The notes beneath the pieces are model-generated. The model was not told the origin of the DNA. It did not search any database and saw only the letters and a program-made list of their open reading frames with translations. The position numbers and the translations under genes were made by a program. A stretch of DNA of 64,000 nucleotides, taken from the NCBI RefSeq assembly GCF_028372415.1, contig NC_092872.1, forward strand, positions 280,243,206 through 280,307,205. The letters are read 5' to 3'. This document shows, one piece after another, positions 1 to 13,175 of the stretch. The DNA comes from Notamacropus eugenii (taxonomy: Eukaryota > Chordata > Mammalia > Diprotodontia > Macropodidae). The stretch's first letter is position 1; every line of letters begins with the position of its first letter.

Positions 1-1079
1 CTTCCTGTCCAAGGAACACTCAAAAGTCTTCTCCAGCACCAGAATTCAAAAGTGTTGATTCTGTGGTGGTCCATTTTCCTTATGGTCAGACTCTCACAGC
101 CATACATTACTATTGGGAAAACCACAGCTATGACTATAAGGACCTTTGTCAGCAAGGTGATGTTCTCATTTTCAGTCTGCTGTCCAAGTTTGTCATAGCT
201 TTGCTTCCAAGGAGCAAGCATCATTTAATTTCATAGCTGTAATCACCATCTGCAGTGACCTTTGAACTCAAGAATAGAAAATCTGGCACTGCTTACATTT
301 CTTCTTCCTCTACCTGCCAAGAAGTGATGGGACAAGTTGCCACAATCTTAGTTTTTGTTTTGTTTTGTTGACATTAACTTCAAGCCAGCTTTTACACTCT
401 CCTCTTTTACCTTCATCAAAAGACTTCTTAAATCCTCTTCACTTTTAGCCATCAGACAGTGCTAATTAGCTAACCCGATAACTTTGTCTCAAATTTCCAG
501 AGGAGAGAGATATCCACTTTCTCTATTCCTTTCACAGTGACCTGGAAACAAAGTCACTGCTTTTGTTGTCTCAGTCAAAAGGATGACTCCAAAGGGCATC
601 TTTCAGGCTCGGTAAGGGGAGAGCACAGGGCCAAGAGAGGCCATTACAAGCCATGGTCCAGGCCCTAGAGTCCTTTCCACTGTGTACTGGAAAGAACCAG
701 ATCCGGAGCCAGGAAATCCAAGCCAGATTCCTGCCTCAGTCATTCACTGTCTGTGTGAACTTGGACAAGTAACTTCCTCTGTTTGGTCCTCAGCTTCCTC
801 ATCCGTGAAATAAGTCTTGGCTGATGTGCCTGCTAAAGCCATTTCTAAATTTCTGATGCCATGATAAAGTTAGCACACTGGAAATTCCTGTGAAGGCAGT
901 CGCTTCCTGCACTTCTGGGTAGGGACAGCTTTGCTTTTCAGAAATCCCATAATTTGTCTTCAACAATAAACCAGTATTTCTATTTTCATGGAAAGAGTTA
1001 TGATTCATGGATTAGCTCCCTTCCCTGTTTCATCATGGTACATGATACACTGGGAGAAGAGTTGATTTGTAGTCCAAGG

Positions 1080-1305
1080 TTGTTGTTGTTGAGTTGTTCA
1101 GTCATTTTCAACTCTCTGTGACCTTGTTTGGAGTTTTCTTGGCAAAAATATGGGAATGGTTGGCCATTTTCTTCCGCAGCTCATTTTACAGATGAGGAAA
1201 CTGAGGTAAACAGGGTTAAATGACTTACCCAGGATCAGACAGCTAGTAAGTATCTGAGGTCAGATTTGAACACAGGTCTTCCTGACTCAGGACCAGGAGT
1301 CTAGC
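1080..1305 (-). repeat. RTE-tailed marsupial SINE (MAR1-like)
   Basis: Minus-strand copy: the RTE-like tail (gttgttcagtcattttcaac, ttcttggcaaaaatatggg) comes first on the + strand, followed by the tRNA/CORE body ending in gaacacaggtcttcctgactc. Confidence 0.8.
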
Positions 1306-2549
1306 CACTGCCCAAGAACTTCTGTTCATATTCCAGTTCATTATTTACCGTGCGACTTGGGAAAGTCACTTTGCTTCCTTGGGCCTTAATTTCTTCAAGT
1401 GTCAAATGAAACGGTTGGACTTAGTAGTCTCCGAGGTCTCTTCTAGCTCTAGATCCATGATGCTATGATGCTTTTATCCATTTTCTCTGAGTTTACAAGT
1501 TTCCACAATAATTGTATGAGGGAATGAAGAAAAATCCACACTGGTGAATAACTGATGGGTCCATGTGGACTCACCTTCCACTTTCCACATACACAGATAT
1601 ATTCAGCTATGAACAGCAATTGCCACCTTTTGAGAGGACCCAAAATCCTGAAAACAAAGCAAAGCCCCTATCTCTAGTCCTTTAAGCAAGCAAGAGGTCC
1701 TCCTCCTCCCAGAAGCTTTTGTGAACTGACTGCCCTAGTCAATAATGCCTCTCTGCCCATCTTTCCCTTACCTCCCCCAGTTCACTCTTTCCTATCTCTG
1801 ACACTACTAGAATGGATTTCCCTTATGAGGTACTATATTGTAGTGATATCTGTGTGGAGTTTTGGATCCCCACTGGACTATAGCCTCCATGAAGGTAGGA
1901 CCTGTCATATCCCAACTCTGTTTCTCCCACAGCATCCACATAATTGTACAGATTGTAAACACCTGAAAGACAAGGACTTTTTGCTTTTGTTTTTTTTTTT
2001 TTTAATGGGAGTCTGGCACCTGTGCCACATGCCTCTTGGGTATCTCCCTATGGGGAAAAGGGGAGGGGCTTGCTTCTGGAAGAGGTGGGGCTCCATCCCA
2101 TCTTCTAACCACATGGTGAATGAGAGGCGTTTTGATTGTCTGCTTACCCATTCAAAAAGCTTTGATCAGCTTTGTCCATCTGTTTCTTGCCTCTTTGTTC
2201 ATTGTACCTGAGCTCTCAATGCCCAGTGAACGGCTGGGCTGAAGGAGGAGAATTCTTCCTTCAGGTCCCCAAAAAGCCAAACTTCAGTCCTTGGCCTCCA
2301 TATTTGGTTTTTTTTCCATTTTAGGTGAAGGAGGGACAGAAGAGTAAGCCACAGGAATCCAGGAAGTGTTATCCAGGCTTGGATTTGTGCCAACTTAATA
2401 CAGTCTTTGCTTGAAGCAACCACAGTTCAGGCTCTGCACTTCTCTTAGTCTCAGGTTCCTCATTTATAAGGAAGGGGCTGGACTGGGGAATGATCTCAGA
2501 GGTCCTTTCCAACTCAAACACTCTTGAGCTTACTAGCAGCAATATGTGA

Positions 2550-2785
2550 ATAGAGCCCTAGACTTGGAGGCAGATTTCCGTTCAGATCTTGCCTTGGACA
2601 CCTACTAACAAACACATCCTGAATATGTCAATTAAACTCTTCACCCCTTGGTTGTCTCATCAGTAAAATGGTTAGAATATTCTCTTCTCCTCTGCTTTCC
2701 AGGATTTTGGTGAGGTTCAAATAAGATGATGTAGATAAAGTATTTTGTAAACTTTAAATTGCTAAATAAATATCACCTGAGATGA
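2550..2785 (+). repeat. CORE-SINE (MIR-like)
   Basis: Head agagccctagacttggaggc, body ttgtctcatcagtaaaatgg, and 3' part tgaggttcaaataagatgat. Confidence 0.7.
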
Positions 2786-2857
2786 CAATTATGATGGAGC
2801 AGAGTGATCATCCATCTTAGAACTGAAAGACTTGAATTCAAGTTCTGTGTCTTCCAG

Positions 2858-3365
2858 TAAGTCAGTCAATGAATCTTTATTAAACCCTTACCCTGGCCGG
2901 GCACTGTGCCAGGCAGTCTCTGCCCTTAAGGAACTTACATCCTAATAATGAGAATGAGGGAATACATGTGAGTATAAATTAAATGAATGCAAGTTATCTG
3001 TAGGAGGAGGACCCCGAGTAGCTGGGGGCATGGGGGATGATCCAGAAAGGCTTCATGAAGAATGTGGTGCTTGAGCTGAGTCTAGAAAGCAAATCAAGGA
3101 CCCCAACAAGTGGAGGTGAGGAGGGAGCTCATTCCAGGCCTGGGAATCAGCCAGGACAACGCATGCTGTGTGTGAGGAACAGCAAAGAGATTAGTAGAAA
3201 GTCTGCTGAGTAGAGTGTGAGGAGGGAGGTAAAGGGAGACTTCTAGGAAGACTGGAAAGGTAGGAAGGGGCCAAGTGGTAAAGCACTTGAAATGTCAAAC
3301 AAATGAGTTGATGTTTTATCCTGGAAACAATAAATAGGAAGCCATAGGAATTTATTAAGTAGGAC
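2858..3365 (-). repeat. L2-type tail and body, minus strand
   Basis: Begins tcagtcaatgaatctttatt, with ggcactgtgccaggcagtct and taaggaacttacatcctaat, then ggcttcatgaagaatgtggt and gaagactggaaaggtaggaa. A long old element whose + strand reading is the complement of the L2-type 3' end; the exact family name is uncertain. Confidence 0.55.
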
Positions 3366-3367
3366 AT

Positions 3368-3570
3368 GAAAAGAATAAGAATGACTCGCATTTATTCTGC
3401 AACGGGCTTTGCAAATATTATCGGAGTTTATCCTCCCAGCATCTCTGGGAAGTAAGTTCTATCATTATCCCTTTTTACAGATGAGAAAGTGGGGACAAAG
3501 AGAGGAGAAGTGACTTTACCAGGACCACACAGCTAGCCAGATGTTTCTGACTCTGAGGTCAGCTCTCTAG
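3368..3570 (-). repeat. MIR3-like SINE, minus strand
   Basis: Words ctttgcaaatattatcggag, tttacagatgagaaagtggg and ggaccacacagctagccag in reverse order of the element. Confidence 0.6.
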
Positions 3571-3910
3571 TGATGGCTGCATGCCACCTCTCCTAGTACA
3601 ATGATCGTGAATAATAATAAGTATTACCTTGTACAATTTGGACAGCATGATGTACAGAAAAGAAAAATCGCCTTAGAGCCAGAGACCTGAGTCTGAATAT
3701 TTTGAAATTGTCCATTACACTATAATATAAAGTATGAATTCATCTTTCAAGAAAAGATTTCCTAAAGAAAGGACCTAGCCTCACCCAATAATATCAAAAA
3801 ATGGTTGGTCTTAGTTTCCTCCTTGGTGAAAACAAAGGAGTTTGGACTCTACATACTAGACCCTTGAAGTGTCCTAGAAACTCAAAGATTTACTATCATT
3901 TAAGGTTTAC

Positions 3911-4217
3911 GGGGGCAGGTAGGTGATGCAGTGGATAAAGCACCCAGTCTGGAGTCAAGATAACTCATCTTTCTGAGTTCAAATCTGGCCGCAGACACTT
4001 CCTAGCTATGTTACCCTGGAGAAGTCACTTTAGCCCTCTTTGCCTCAGTTTTCTCATCTGTAAAATGAGCTGGAGAAGGAAATGGCAAACTACTCCAGTA
4101 CCTTTGCCAAGAAAACCCCAAATGGGGTCACAAAGAGTCAGACACGACTGAACATGCCATGCTATTACTTAGGAAAGACAAAGAGTTGGACATGACTGAA
4201 ATGACTGAAAAACGACA
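3911..4217 (+). repeat. RTE-tailed marsupial SINE with duplicated tail
   Basis: Near-complete copy: gcaggtaggtgatgcagtgg head, CORE body, then ttgccaagaaaaccccaaat and agagtcagacacgactgaac. A second tail-like unit (agagttggacatgactgaaa) follows at about 4180-4217. Confidence 0.85.
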
Positions 4218-5449
4218 TTCTCTGCTGTTAAACAACGTTAGCATTTCTTCCCTTGGGGTGAGCTTTAATTGTTCTGCAGGCTGTCTGGGCTACCCTACAC
4301 TCCGAGTCCAATGACTAAGGATTTATATACAAGGACTAGACAGATGAATACCAAACCAAATGAAACGAATTTTTAAAGGGCTGAGTAGAGTTGAAGGACA
4401 GTGCCCTCTTGTGGTAAGAGTGAACTCTTCCCAAACCCTAATCAATGAGATTGCAAGTACAACATCCTTGATTTTATATGCAATGAATGTGTAGTGTGCT
4501 CTTTTGAAAGAAAACGGGATTTGGAGTCAAGATCTCTTGACTCCTGACTCTGACAAAATGCATTTACGTTATTGCTGTCAGCTTCAGTCAATTCACCTGG
4601 AAATGATAATAATTCCAGTTAAATTGACTGTGTGCCAGACACTGAATGCACGGTGAATACTGATACAGGTAAGTGAATACAAACTAGAAACAAAGTAAAA
4701 ACAAAGCAATCTGAGAGTTGTTGGAGCATAACAGTAAAAGCTGATGGTACCAAGAATGGCTACATGTAGCAGGTGTGGCTTGCGAAATCTGAAATGACTG
4801 AGGAAACAGAGGTAGAGCTTCGAAGAGTATTGATTTATTAAATAATTCACGCCAATTGACAAATCAATCTGGACCAGGGCTCTTTAGCTCGCTACAGGAC
4901 CCTGAATACAAGGGGAGACAGATTTTATTTTAAAAAAAAACAACAGGATAGAAACCAGAATACAAGATTGGGCCATCTGATTTCTAACTGGAGGAAAGAT
5001 CAGGGACTTTATAAGTTGAGACAGGAAGAGCAAACAGGTGCAATTCCCTGAAATATAAAAAAGGTGTCCCATTTCACCCCATGCCCAAGTATCTGTATTC
5101 AATCAAAGGAAAATGGACATAGTAACTGATTGATCACTATGGGGCCAGTTTTCAGATGAAACATATGGATAGCTAGAGATGCAAAATTGTGAGAAAACTC
5201 CTTGCATCATTCCTTGAATCTGACCAAGTCTCTGGGCAGCATAACCCAGGTCCTTGGTTAGGAGTCTCTAAGCAGCAGGAAGAGGTGGTCTAGCTTCCCA
5301 GCCACAGAGGGCTAGGTTCAAACAATGCAATAAAGTTTTCTCACAGGACAGAAACTGAACTTGACTCATAATTGAATAGAAAAGAAACTGAGCTAGACCC
5401 AGAGTTGAGCCACAAGATGGAGTCAGGGTGGTTCACTCAATTTCCACAA

Positions 5450-6180
5450 TTCCCTCACAGGTCATGTTTCAGCTGAGCCTTGAAGAAAGATAGTGAGTGA
5501 TTCCATGAGGTAGAGGTGAGGAGAGAATTCTAGGACAGGGGAACATGTGGAGCAGGAAGTTAAGTAAACAGTGAGATACATCTGGAAAGATAGGCTGAGG
5601 TCAAATCTTGAAGGAATTTAAATGTCAAATAAGGGAAATTTGATTTAATCCTAGAAACAGTAGAGAACCAGCAAAATATATTGAGCTTGGAAATGGCAGT
5701 CAGGCCCGTATCCATGTGGCTGCGTTGTAGGTGATGAGAGACGGGAGAAAAAGAGAGAGAGGAGCAAGTAAGACCAGTCAGAAAGCAAGTGCAATGACCC
5801 AGGTGAGAAGGGATGAGGACCACTCATTCAATAAGCATTTATCAAACCTCTACTATGTGCCATGAGGAGCTCACAGTATCACAGAGGAGATAAGGTGCCT
5901 ACAACTGTGCACAAACAAACTAGAGAGGGCAAACTGGAAATAATCAAGAGAGAGACACCACTGACATTAAGTTAGGAAGAGGCTACCTTTAGAAGATGGG
6001 ATTTTACTTTGGACTGGAAGGAAGCCAAGGAAGCGAGAAGGCAGAGGTAAGGATGGAGAGTGTTCCAGGCATAGGTGACAGCTAGCGATAATGCCCAAAC
6101 TGAGAGGTGCACTGTCATGTTTGTAGAACAGTTAGGAGGCCAGTGTGATTGGATCAAAAAAAGAAACAGAGAGAGAGAAA
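5450..6180 (-). repeat. L2-type element(s), minus strand
   Basis: Two pieces. 5450-5825 has ctgagccttgaagaaagata and aatcttgaaggaatttaaatg. 5825-6180 restarts with ttcaataagcatttatcaaa and runs through gagtgttccaggcatagg to aacagttaggaggccagtgt. Restarting at the tail sequence suggests two insertions. Confidence 0.5.
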
Positions 6181-6289
6181 ATCATCACGCAGATGAACTC
6201 AGAGAAGAAAGGAAGGGTTCCAGGACAGGAACTGACTTTCATAAAGTAAAGGAGCACTTCTTCCCTGGAGTCTGGAATGCATGAGGATA

Positions 6290-6725
6290 TAGATGCCTGA
6301 TTACACCACTTCTAAAGTACTGTCATCAGTTCTGGCCACCACCGTTTAGAAAGGGCCTTGATATGCTAGACAGTGCCCAGAAGGGATGTATGAAATTCAG
6401 ACCAAATGAGCATCATCTGAAAGACCTGCAGATGTTAGGTCTGGAGATGACTTAGAGCAGATGGCTGCCTTCTAGAACTCAATGGGCTATCCCATAGAAG
6501 ATGGATAATACTTGTTCCGTTTATGTCCAAAAGGTATTTGTCCAAATAGCAACTTGAGGTAAGGAAAAATTCCCAAATAATAAGACCTACCCCGAAGTGA
6601 AATGGGCTGCCTTCGGTGGTAGTGAGTTTTCCATCACTGGAGATCTTCAAGCAGAGGCTGGACTGCCACCTCCTGAAAATACTGTAGAGGAGATTCTTGC
6701 TCAGGTAAGTAGAGTCTAAGATCTG
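6290..6725 (+). repeat. CR1/L3-type LINE 3' part
   Basis: Words gtcatcagttctggccacca, gcccagaagggatgtatgaa, gaaatgggctgccttcggtg and atcttcaagcagaggctgga follow the order of CR1/L3 3' ends. Confidence 0.65.
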
Positions 6726-6989
6726 TGATTTTGTACAGAAAAGCTGAATTCTGCGGAGTCCAGTGTTCATCTTTGTCATTCCCCTAGGAGGCCTGTACTG
6801 TGGCACCTGGGGCAATAGGTTTACAGAGCAACTCCAAGAACTTGGTCCTTTTTTTCTAGGTCCTGGAATGATTGCTATTTCTGGGTTCTTCTTTACTCAT
6901 GTGCCCTTGTCACCAAACACATCTTCTCAGGTGGGTAGATGGGGACAGGGCTGAATGTCAAGTGATTCAAAGAGCTATTACTAAGAGGG

Positions 6990-7190
6990 AGGGAAGAGGA
7001 ATCAGTTAAACACGCATGTGACAGGCTCCAAGCTAAACTAAACACTTAACAACTATTATCTCATTTGATCCTCACAATAACCTTGGAAAGTAGGTACTAT
7101 TATCATGCCCATTTTACAGTTGAGGAAACTGAAACAGAGAGCAACAAAGTGACTTTCCCAAAGACTCTGCCCACTGTGCCACCTAGTTGC
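6990..7190 (-). repeat. MIR-like SINE, minus strand
   Basis: Words attatctcatttgatcctca, cattttacagttgaggaaac and aaagtgactttccc. A second partial copy follows to about 7390. Confidence 0.65.
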
Positions 7191-7389
7191 TATGGGCTAG
7201 AGGCATGGAAATGAAAAGGCTCTCACCATAAGTCCCATAGCTAGTAAACTTCCAAGTTGGGATTCAAACCCAAGTACTGAGTTCAAATTCAGTGCTCTTT
7301 CAATGTGCATATAGTCTTATGTTCAATGCAGAAACTAAGGCTCAGGTACATTAAATGACGTGTCCAGGCTCACATAGCTAAGTGGCCAA

Positions 7390-7735
7390 GCCAGAGTGGT
7401 AGCTGTCTTTAAATATTCCAAAGGTTGTCCCCTGGAAAGGGGATTAGTTTTACTTTTTCTTTCCCCAGAGAACAGAACCAGGAGCAATGGGGAGAAATTA
7501 CAAAGAAGGAGATTAAAGGGTGTTGCAAGGAGAGGCATCCCCAAGTAGGTCTGTCTTTGGAGGTAAAGAATCCCTCCTCATTAGAAGCATTTAAACAAAG
7601 GCTGGATAACTACTTCTCTGGTATATTGGAGAAGATTGGGGATGGCAGGTGTTGTTCAGTTACTGGTTGGATGAGATGCCTCTGAAGTCCCTGCCAGCTT
7701 GGAGATGGCACTGACCAACATTCCATGATGATAAA
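7390..7735 (+). repeat. CR1/L3-type LINE 3' part
   Basis: Words ctgtctttaaatattccaaa, gagaacagaaccaggagcaa, tttaaacaaaggctggataa and ctctgaagtccctgccagct. Confidence 0.65.
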
Positions 7736-8819
7736 TCACTGAAGGATGGCACAAAGGGACAGGAAGGGGGCTTCTAGAGGGGACAGTGTAGTTAAGTCGA
7801 TAGAGAGCTGGCCTTCAGGTCAGGACACCCTGAATTCAAGTCCTGAAAAGTCTGACATAGGCTGTGTGACTCAAGGTGAATCAGTGCCGGGGCACCTTTT
7901 GAAGACTAGAACCTGTAGGGCTGATGTTTGGCTCCCTTGTCAGAGACAGTCCCCTTATGGGTGCTCCCTGGACAGATGAAGTCACTAGTCTGGACAAAGA
8001 ACAAAAAATAGAGAGGAAGCTGGTTAAAGCAAAGAGATTTGGTCTGGGAGAGAGGGGACAGGGGACCCCTAGGGATAGGGTCAAGGGCAGCTCTCCCCTG
8101 GGGGAGGTATGTCACAACTGCCGCAATGGGAAGGGACTGGGAATGCCTGAGATAGTGACTGTGGCACCTCTGGCTTTGAGCCCAGAGCAGGACCCTGAGA
8201 TCCCCTCCTGGGAAGAGAAAAATGTTGACACCCTCAGACAGAATCACCTTGTCCCCAGCTAGTTCCTGCTCTGTCTTTCTGTCCCCAGACTGAGCCCAAC
8301 AACAGAATAATGAATGCTGTCCATTTCTGTCCTCCCACCAGGATTCCTTAGGAAAATAAATGTTTGGTAGAAATGATTGTTTACCCAATGGAGAACCTCC
8401 AGGGCCTGAGGTCTGGGACAGCTGCCATCTCCAGGCTACACCTTGGTGGAAGAGAGGTGGGTTCTGGGTTCAGGGAATACGAGCTTTTGCTTCTAGGGCT
8501 AGAGAAGCATGGTGTCATGGAAAAAGCATTGGATGTGGTTAAGAAGATCTGGGTTCAAGTCCTGAGTCTATCTTTGGCAAGAGATGACCTAAGCCAAGGC
8601 ATTAGGAAATGAGGGAATTGTTCCGAATGTTCTCTGATCGTTTTCGGCTCTAAATGTATGGTATTGAAATAGGATCCTCATTGTGTAGAATGAGACAGGA
8701 GGCAAGTGACCTCTCCCAAAATATGCCTGTGAAATAGAGGCTTTGTCCAGTCCAAGTCTAGAATCATTTGTAAGAAAAAGACAGAAAGGAATTTGGGTCC
8801 AGAGTTTTAACACAATCGT

Positions 8820-8990
8820 CAGTCAACAAGTATTGAAGTCAACAAGCACAGTGCTGGGCACTGTGCTTAGCACTGGGAATACAAAGTCAAAACAATACTG
8901 CCTGCTCTCAAAAAATTTACATTATAATTGGGGAGAAAACATACAAATAATTATTAGAATTGCAGTATTTATAGAACTTTACAAACGTGA
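8820..8990 (-). repeat. L2-type tail, minus strand
   Basis: Words cagtcaacaagtattgaagt, gtgctgggcactgtgcttag and tctcaaaaaatttacattat. Confidence 0.6.
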
Positions 8991-11289
8991 TCATATTTGA
9001 TCCTCACCTGCAGTGCTAGACCTGTGCCAGAGAAAGGGGTGGGCATGGCAAGTAACAAAAGGAAGAAGTCCAGCCCGAGAACCATCCTGGTGTCCAGCCT
9101 TTCAGCTGGTTCCTGTCTGAAAGATTTTTCTAAGGATATGAATGAGAGTCCCACAAGAGGAGAAGGACTGGATGGGTTGCAATCTGCACCAGTGAAGGGG
9201 AGAAGGGTTCTGTGGCCTGGATCCATCCTGGAACCATTCAATTGTATAATAAACAGAGTGTCTACATAGTTGGCTTCAGGAAGCCCAAGCCCATGTGACC
9301 CTACCCTCCCTTCATCCATTGGCCAGCTTCATAAAGCCTAATTAGTATTGTAATGCTTTTGGAATGAGAGAAAGCTCAACCAACATAAATGGTCATTAGT
9401 GATCACGGGCATTAGAATTTGTTCTTTCAAAATATATTATCAGCCTTCCTGCATTTTCGGCTTCAAAGAACTCCTATAGTAATCATGATCTGACGTATTT
9501 TTCTAATGCTGATGGACATAAAAACTTGCTGTCTTCACAGTCTTGATTCTGTACTTGAAGACCAGTTCTTCTGAGTTAAATGTAATTATAGAGTTCCTGG
9601 AATTCAGGACCGGAAGGGATCTTAGAAATCATAAAACCTAGCCCCTTATTTTGCAAAGTAGGAAACTAGAGTGTTGGGAAGTGACTTATCCAAGGTCACA
9701 GGAATAGAAAATGGCAATGGTGAAATCCTTAGTTGTAGCTCTGAGTCCACATGCCTCATTTTAAAAATGAGAAAACTGAGTCTCAGCAGGGAGATGATGT
9801 ACCTAAGGTCATATATGTATTGAGTCTAACACTGAGGGATTTGAGCTCAAGTTCCCAGGTCCCCAGGTCCAGAGCCCAAATTTCAGTCTTTCTACCAGAC
9901 ACACATATTATTCCAAACACTCCCTTCCAGGACATGAGAGGAAATTTATGCTTTATGACAGGACATTTCTTTCCACAGTCAGTGTACCCCACCCAAATGC
10001 AGTGTCCCCGTTTCTAATGCACAAGGTCCCTGGACCCACCTTCCTTCCTTTGGAGTTTTGGTGCAATGTCCTGCACCTTTGGTGCAAAGGTGGTACAATG
10101 GAAAGCATTGTCTTTGGAGTCATAAAGCATGAGTTCAAGTCTCAATTCTGTCATACGACCTGTGTGACTTTGGACATATCACTTTGCCTCCATGGGTCTC
10201 AATTCCCTCAGTTGTAAAATGAGAGGGTTGAACAATATCAGCTCTGTGGATGCTTCAGCACTGCAGCTCTGACCTTGTAAAAAGTGGAATGGGCTACCTC
10301 CTCATGTAGTGAGCTGTCCCACGCTGGAGACCTCCAAGGAGAAGGTGGCTGACCCTGATGGGGAATGGTATAGAGGGGGTTTGAGTTTTAGGGTGAATTC
10401 ACCTAGGGAACTTCTGAGAACACTTTCACTTCTAGATTTAGAACATAAACTCCCTGAGAAGAGAATATTCTGGTCTGCAAGAGGCTTCAAGGATTTGCTA
10501 GAGAAGACAGGAAGCCATCTCCTTGGACCAGCACTGGGGTGGGGGTGGGTGGGAATAGTTATCCTCTTTTGACTTGTCCTAAATGTGTGCTCAGTGACCA
10601 GAAAGGCAGTGAAATGTAGACATTAAGTCAGAATACTTGGGCACTGATCCTACTTGCTACACTTACTCAATGTGTGAGTTGGGAAAAGCCAATATTTTTT
10701 CTGGTCCTCAGTTTTCTTACCTGTAACATGGAAAGTCATTAGAGTTGTGTTCTCCTCTCAACTTTTGAGAAACTAGTTGTCCAGAAAATGAATAGTGAGA
10801 ACTCTCCTTCTTCCATTCATGCCACTATCCCCAGACTATTCTAGGGAGGGAGGGTAGACAAAGTGTCTTACACAAAGCACCAGCACATTTATCATCAGTT
10901 GGGGATAGATACCAGGCAGGTTTAACAGGCCAGATCAGCAGGACTGGATGAGGCAGTCAGCCCTCCCTTCTAACTTGGTTATCAGTGGAAGGAATGCCCT
11001 GGGTCAGCAATAATGATTCAACTCAATAGTTAAATCAAGAATTTAGAGTCAAGGCACTTAGGTTCAAATCCCAGTGTTTCCCCTTAGAGGTAGTGAGGAA
11101 GAATGGGGAATAGAGCTGTTCAAACCCTGCTTCCAACACTTACCACCTGGGTGACCCTGGGCAAGGGCAACTTTTCTGGGTCTCAGCTCCCTCATCTGTG
11201 AAAATGAAAGTATTCGACTGGATGGCCTCTAAGGTCTCTTCTTGCCTAGGATCTATGATCTCACATCTTTTCTATCCTTCTGTCATTTC

Positions 11290-11495
11290 AGAAATGCCTG
11301 ACTTTTCATGACCACATTTAGAGTTTTCTTGCAAAGATGCTGGAGTGGTTTGATGTCTTCTTCTCTAGTTCATTTCACAGATGAAGAAATTGAGGCAACT
11401 AGAGTTAAGTGACTTGCACAGGGTCACCCAGCTAGTGTCTGAGGTGAGATTTGAACCCAGGAAGATGAGTTTTCCTGACTCCAGGTTGCCATCTC
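11290..11495 (-). repeat. RTE-tailed marsupial SINE
   Basis: Minus-strand copy with tail words ctgacttttcatgaccac and gagttttcttgcaaagatgc, then body words gaaattgaggcaactagag and tttcctgactccagg. Confidence 0.75.
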
Positions 11496-12039
11496 GTAAC
11501 TATTTGTGGGTTATTGGGCAGACCATCTCATTTTTGGTTCTTAATTTTTTGTGTGCAGAATGAAGGGAGACTGACTAATGACTTCCAAGGTGCTTTCCCT
11601 TTAGAGAACTATGACATTACTGTAGGTATAAATGGAGAGTCTTTAAGTATCTTGAGAAGTCTCAAAACAAGATTAACTATAGTTTACTTTCATAAAAGAC
11701 GCATGTATATCCCTCTATGCAAAATATATCCACATGCTTTGTAACAAAGCCATCTCAACAGGGGCAAGTGAGATTGAAATACACTCTTATTCTGCCAAAA
11801 GACTGAATTTCTGAATGGACTTGACAATGTCCTTATTGTATAATAAGACATGTAGGGGCTTTGGGGCCATATACTACCCATCCCAAAATCACTAGTGGGA
11901 AAATAGAATCAGTTAGCTAGTAATTTTGGCTAAAAACACCAAACAGCCCATGAAACATTCTTTTTCCTTCCTCTTCATTGGCTACTGTTAGACAGATTTA
12001 TCTCAATACTCTAATGGCTGAATTTCTCTGAATTCCAAT

Positions 12040-12455
12040 GGCCATGTGCGGACTAAGTGAAGGAATTGGGGATGCTTAAAGTGAAGGGAAAGGAGTCTCA
12101 GGAGAAACATGAGAGCAACACATCTTCAATGGTTAAAGGGCAGATACATGGGAAAGGGATTAATTTTGTTCTGTTTGCCCCTGGAGAGTAGAACAAGAAG
12201 CAGTGGGCAGAAGTTAAGAAGGTTTGAGGTGAGAATGAACTTCTTAACAGTAAGAGCTATCCTAATATGGAAGGGGGCTACCTCGGGAGATAGCAGATTA
12301 TTCCTTCACTGGAGTCTCCTTCACTGGAGTCTCTCACTGGAGTTGTTGAGTGACCACTGATCAGCAATGCTATAGTGGGCGTTCTCCATCAGGACCATCC
12401 CTGAACAGGATAGTCACTGAGGTCCCATCCAACCCCAAGATTCTGTGATATAGTG
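12040..12455 (+). repeat. CR1/L3-type LINE 3' part
   Basis: Words gccatgtgcggactaagtga, gagtagaacaagaagcagtg, gaatgaacttcttaacagta and gtcactgaggtcccatccaa. It contains a short internal triplication around ctggagtctccttcactgg. Confidence 0.65.
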
Positions 12456-12671
12456 ACCTGTTAAAGGCTCTGGGTAGATCCAGACAGCTCATCCTCACAT
12501 CTTAACATCCTAGGTACTGCTCTCAACTAAATGTGCAGTGAGTGGCAAAACTCACTTATCTATGAACTGATGAGATCTTATTATTATCAACTCCCTAAAT
12601 GCGTTAAAATAGTCAACAGGGATTCAGATTTAGGCAGTGTGAGAAGTGTTGACGCTATACTGAACTTTACT

Positions 12672-12830
12672 TCAACAAGTACGTGTTAAGTATCTACTAG
12701 TGCCAGTCATGCTGCTAGGCACTGAGGACGCAAAGATACAGTGAAAACAGACCCCGCCTTCAAGGAGGGAATGCTGAAGGTGAAGAGATAAGTATATATG
12801 AAATAATTCTGGGAGGCTGGGAACAGAACT
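12672..12830 (-). repeat. L2-type tail, minus strand
   Basis: Words ttcaacaagtacgtgttaag, tgctgctaggcactgaggac and ttcaaggagggaatgctga. Confidence 0.55.
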
Positions 12831-12959
12831 ATTTGGAGAAATAATGAAATCACTGAGAATATCTGTGTTTTGAATCCTAGGTAAAATTTAGAAATGTTTA
12901 TCTTATGAGAATTTCTTTAATTGAGTCATTATCTGCTTTTTAGTGAGCTCTTGCCTGAA

Positions 12960-13175
12960 TGATGAAGATCTTAGTATGAAGCCACCTCTGGTGCTTACTA
13001 TTCATGTGATCATAGGCAAGTTATTTAACTTCTCCAAACCTCAGTTTATTCATCTGTAGAATGGGGCTAATGATAACTACACTAGCTACTTCACAGAGTT
13101 GTCCATGAGGCTCAAATGAGATAATGGATGTAAAGTACTTTGCCAACCTTAAATCACTATTCAAGTGGTGGTAAT
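12960..13175 (+). repeat. CORE-SINE (MIR-like)
   Basis: Contains cctcagtttattcatctgta, ggctcaaatgagataatgga and tgtaaagtactttgcc in the usual order. Confidence 0.75.

Noticed and set aside
7906-8388. 160-codon open frame on the - strand and a 112-codon frame on the + strand
   Set aside because: No recognisable domain or splice pattern. Both frames cover the same DNA, and their composition is that of non-coding sequence.
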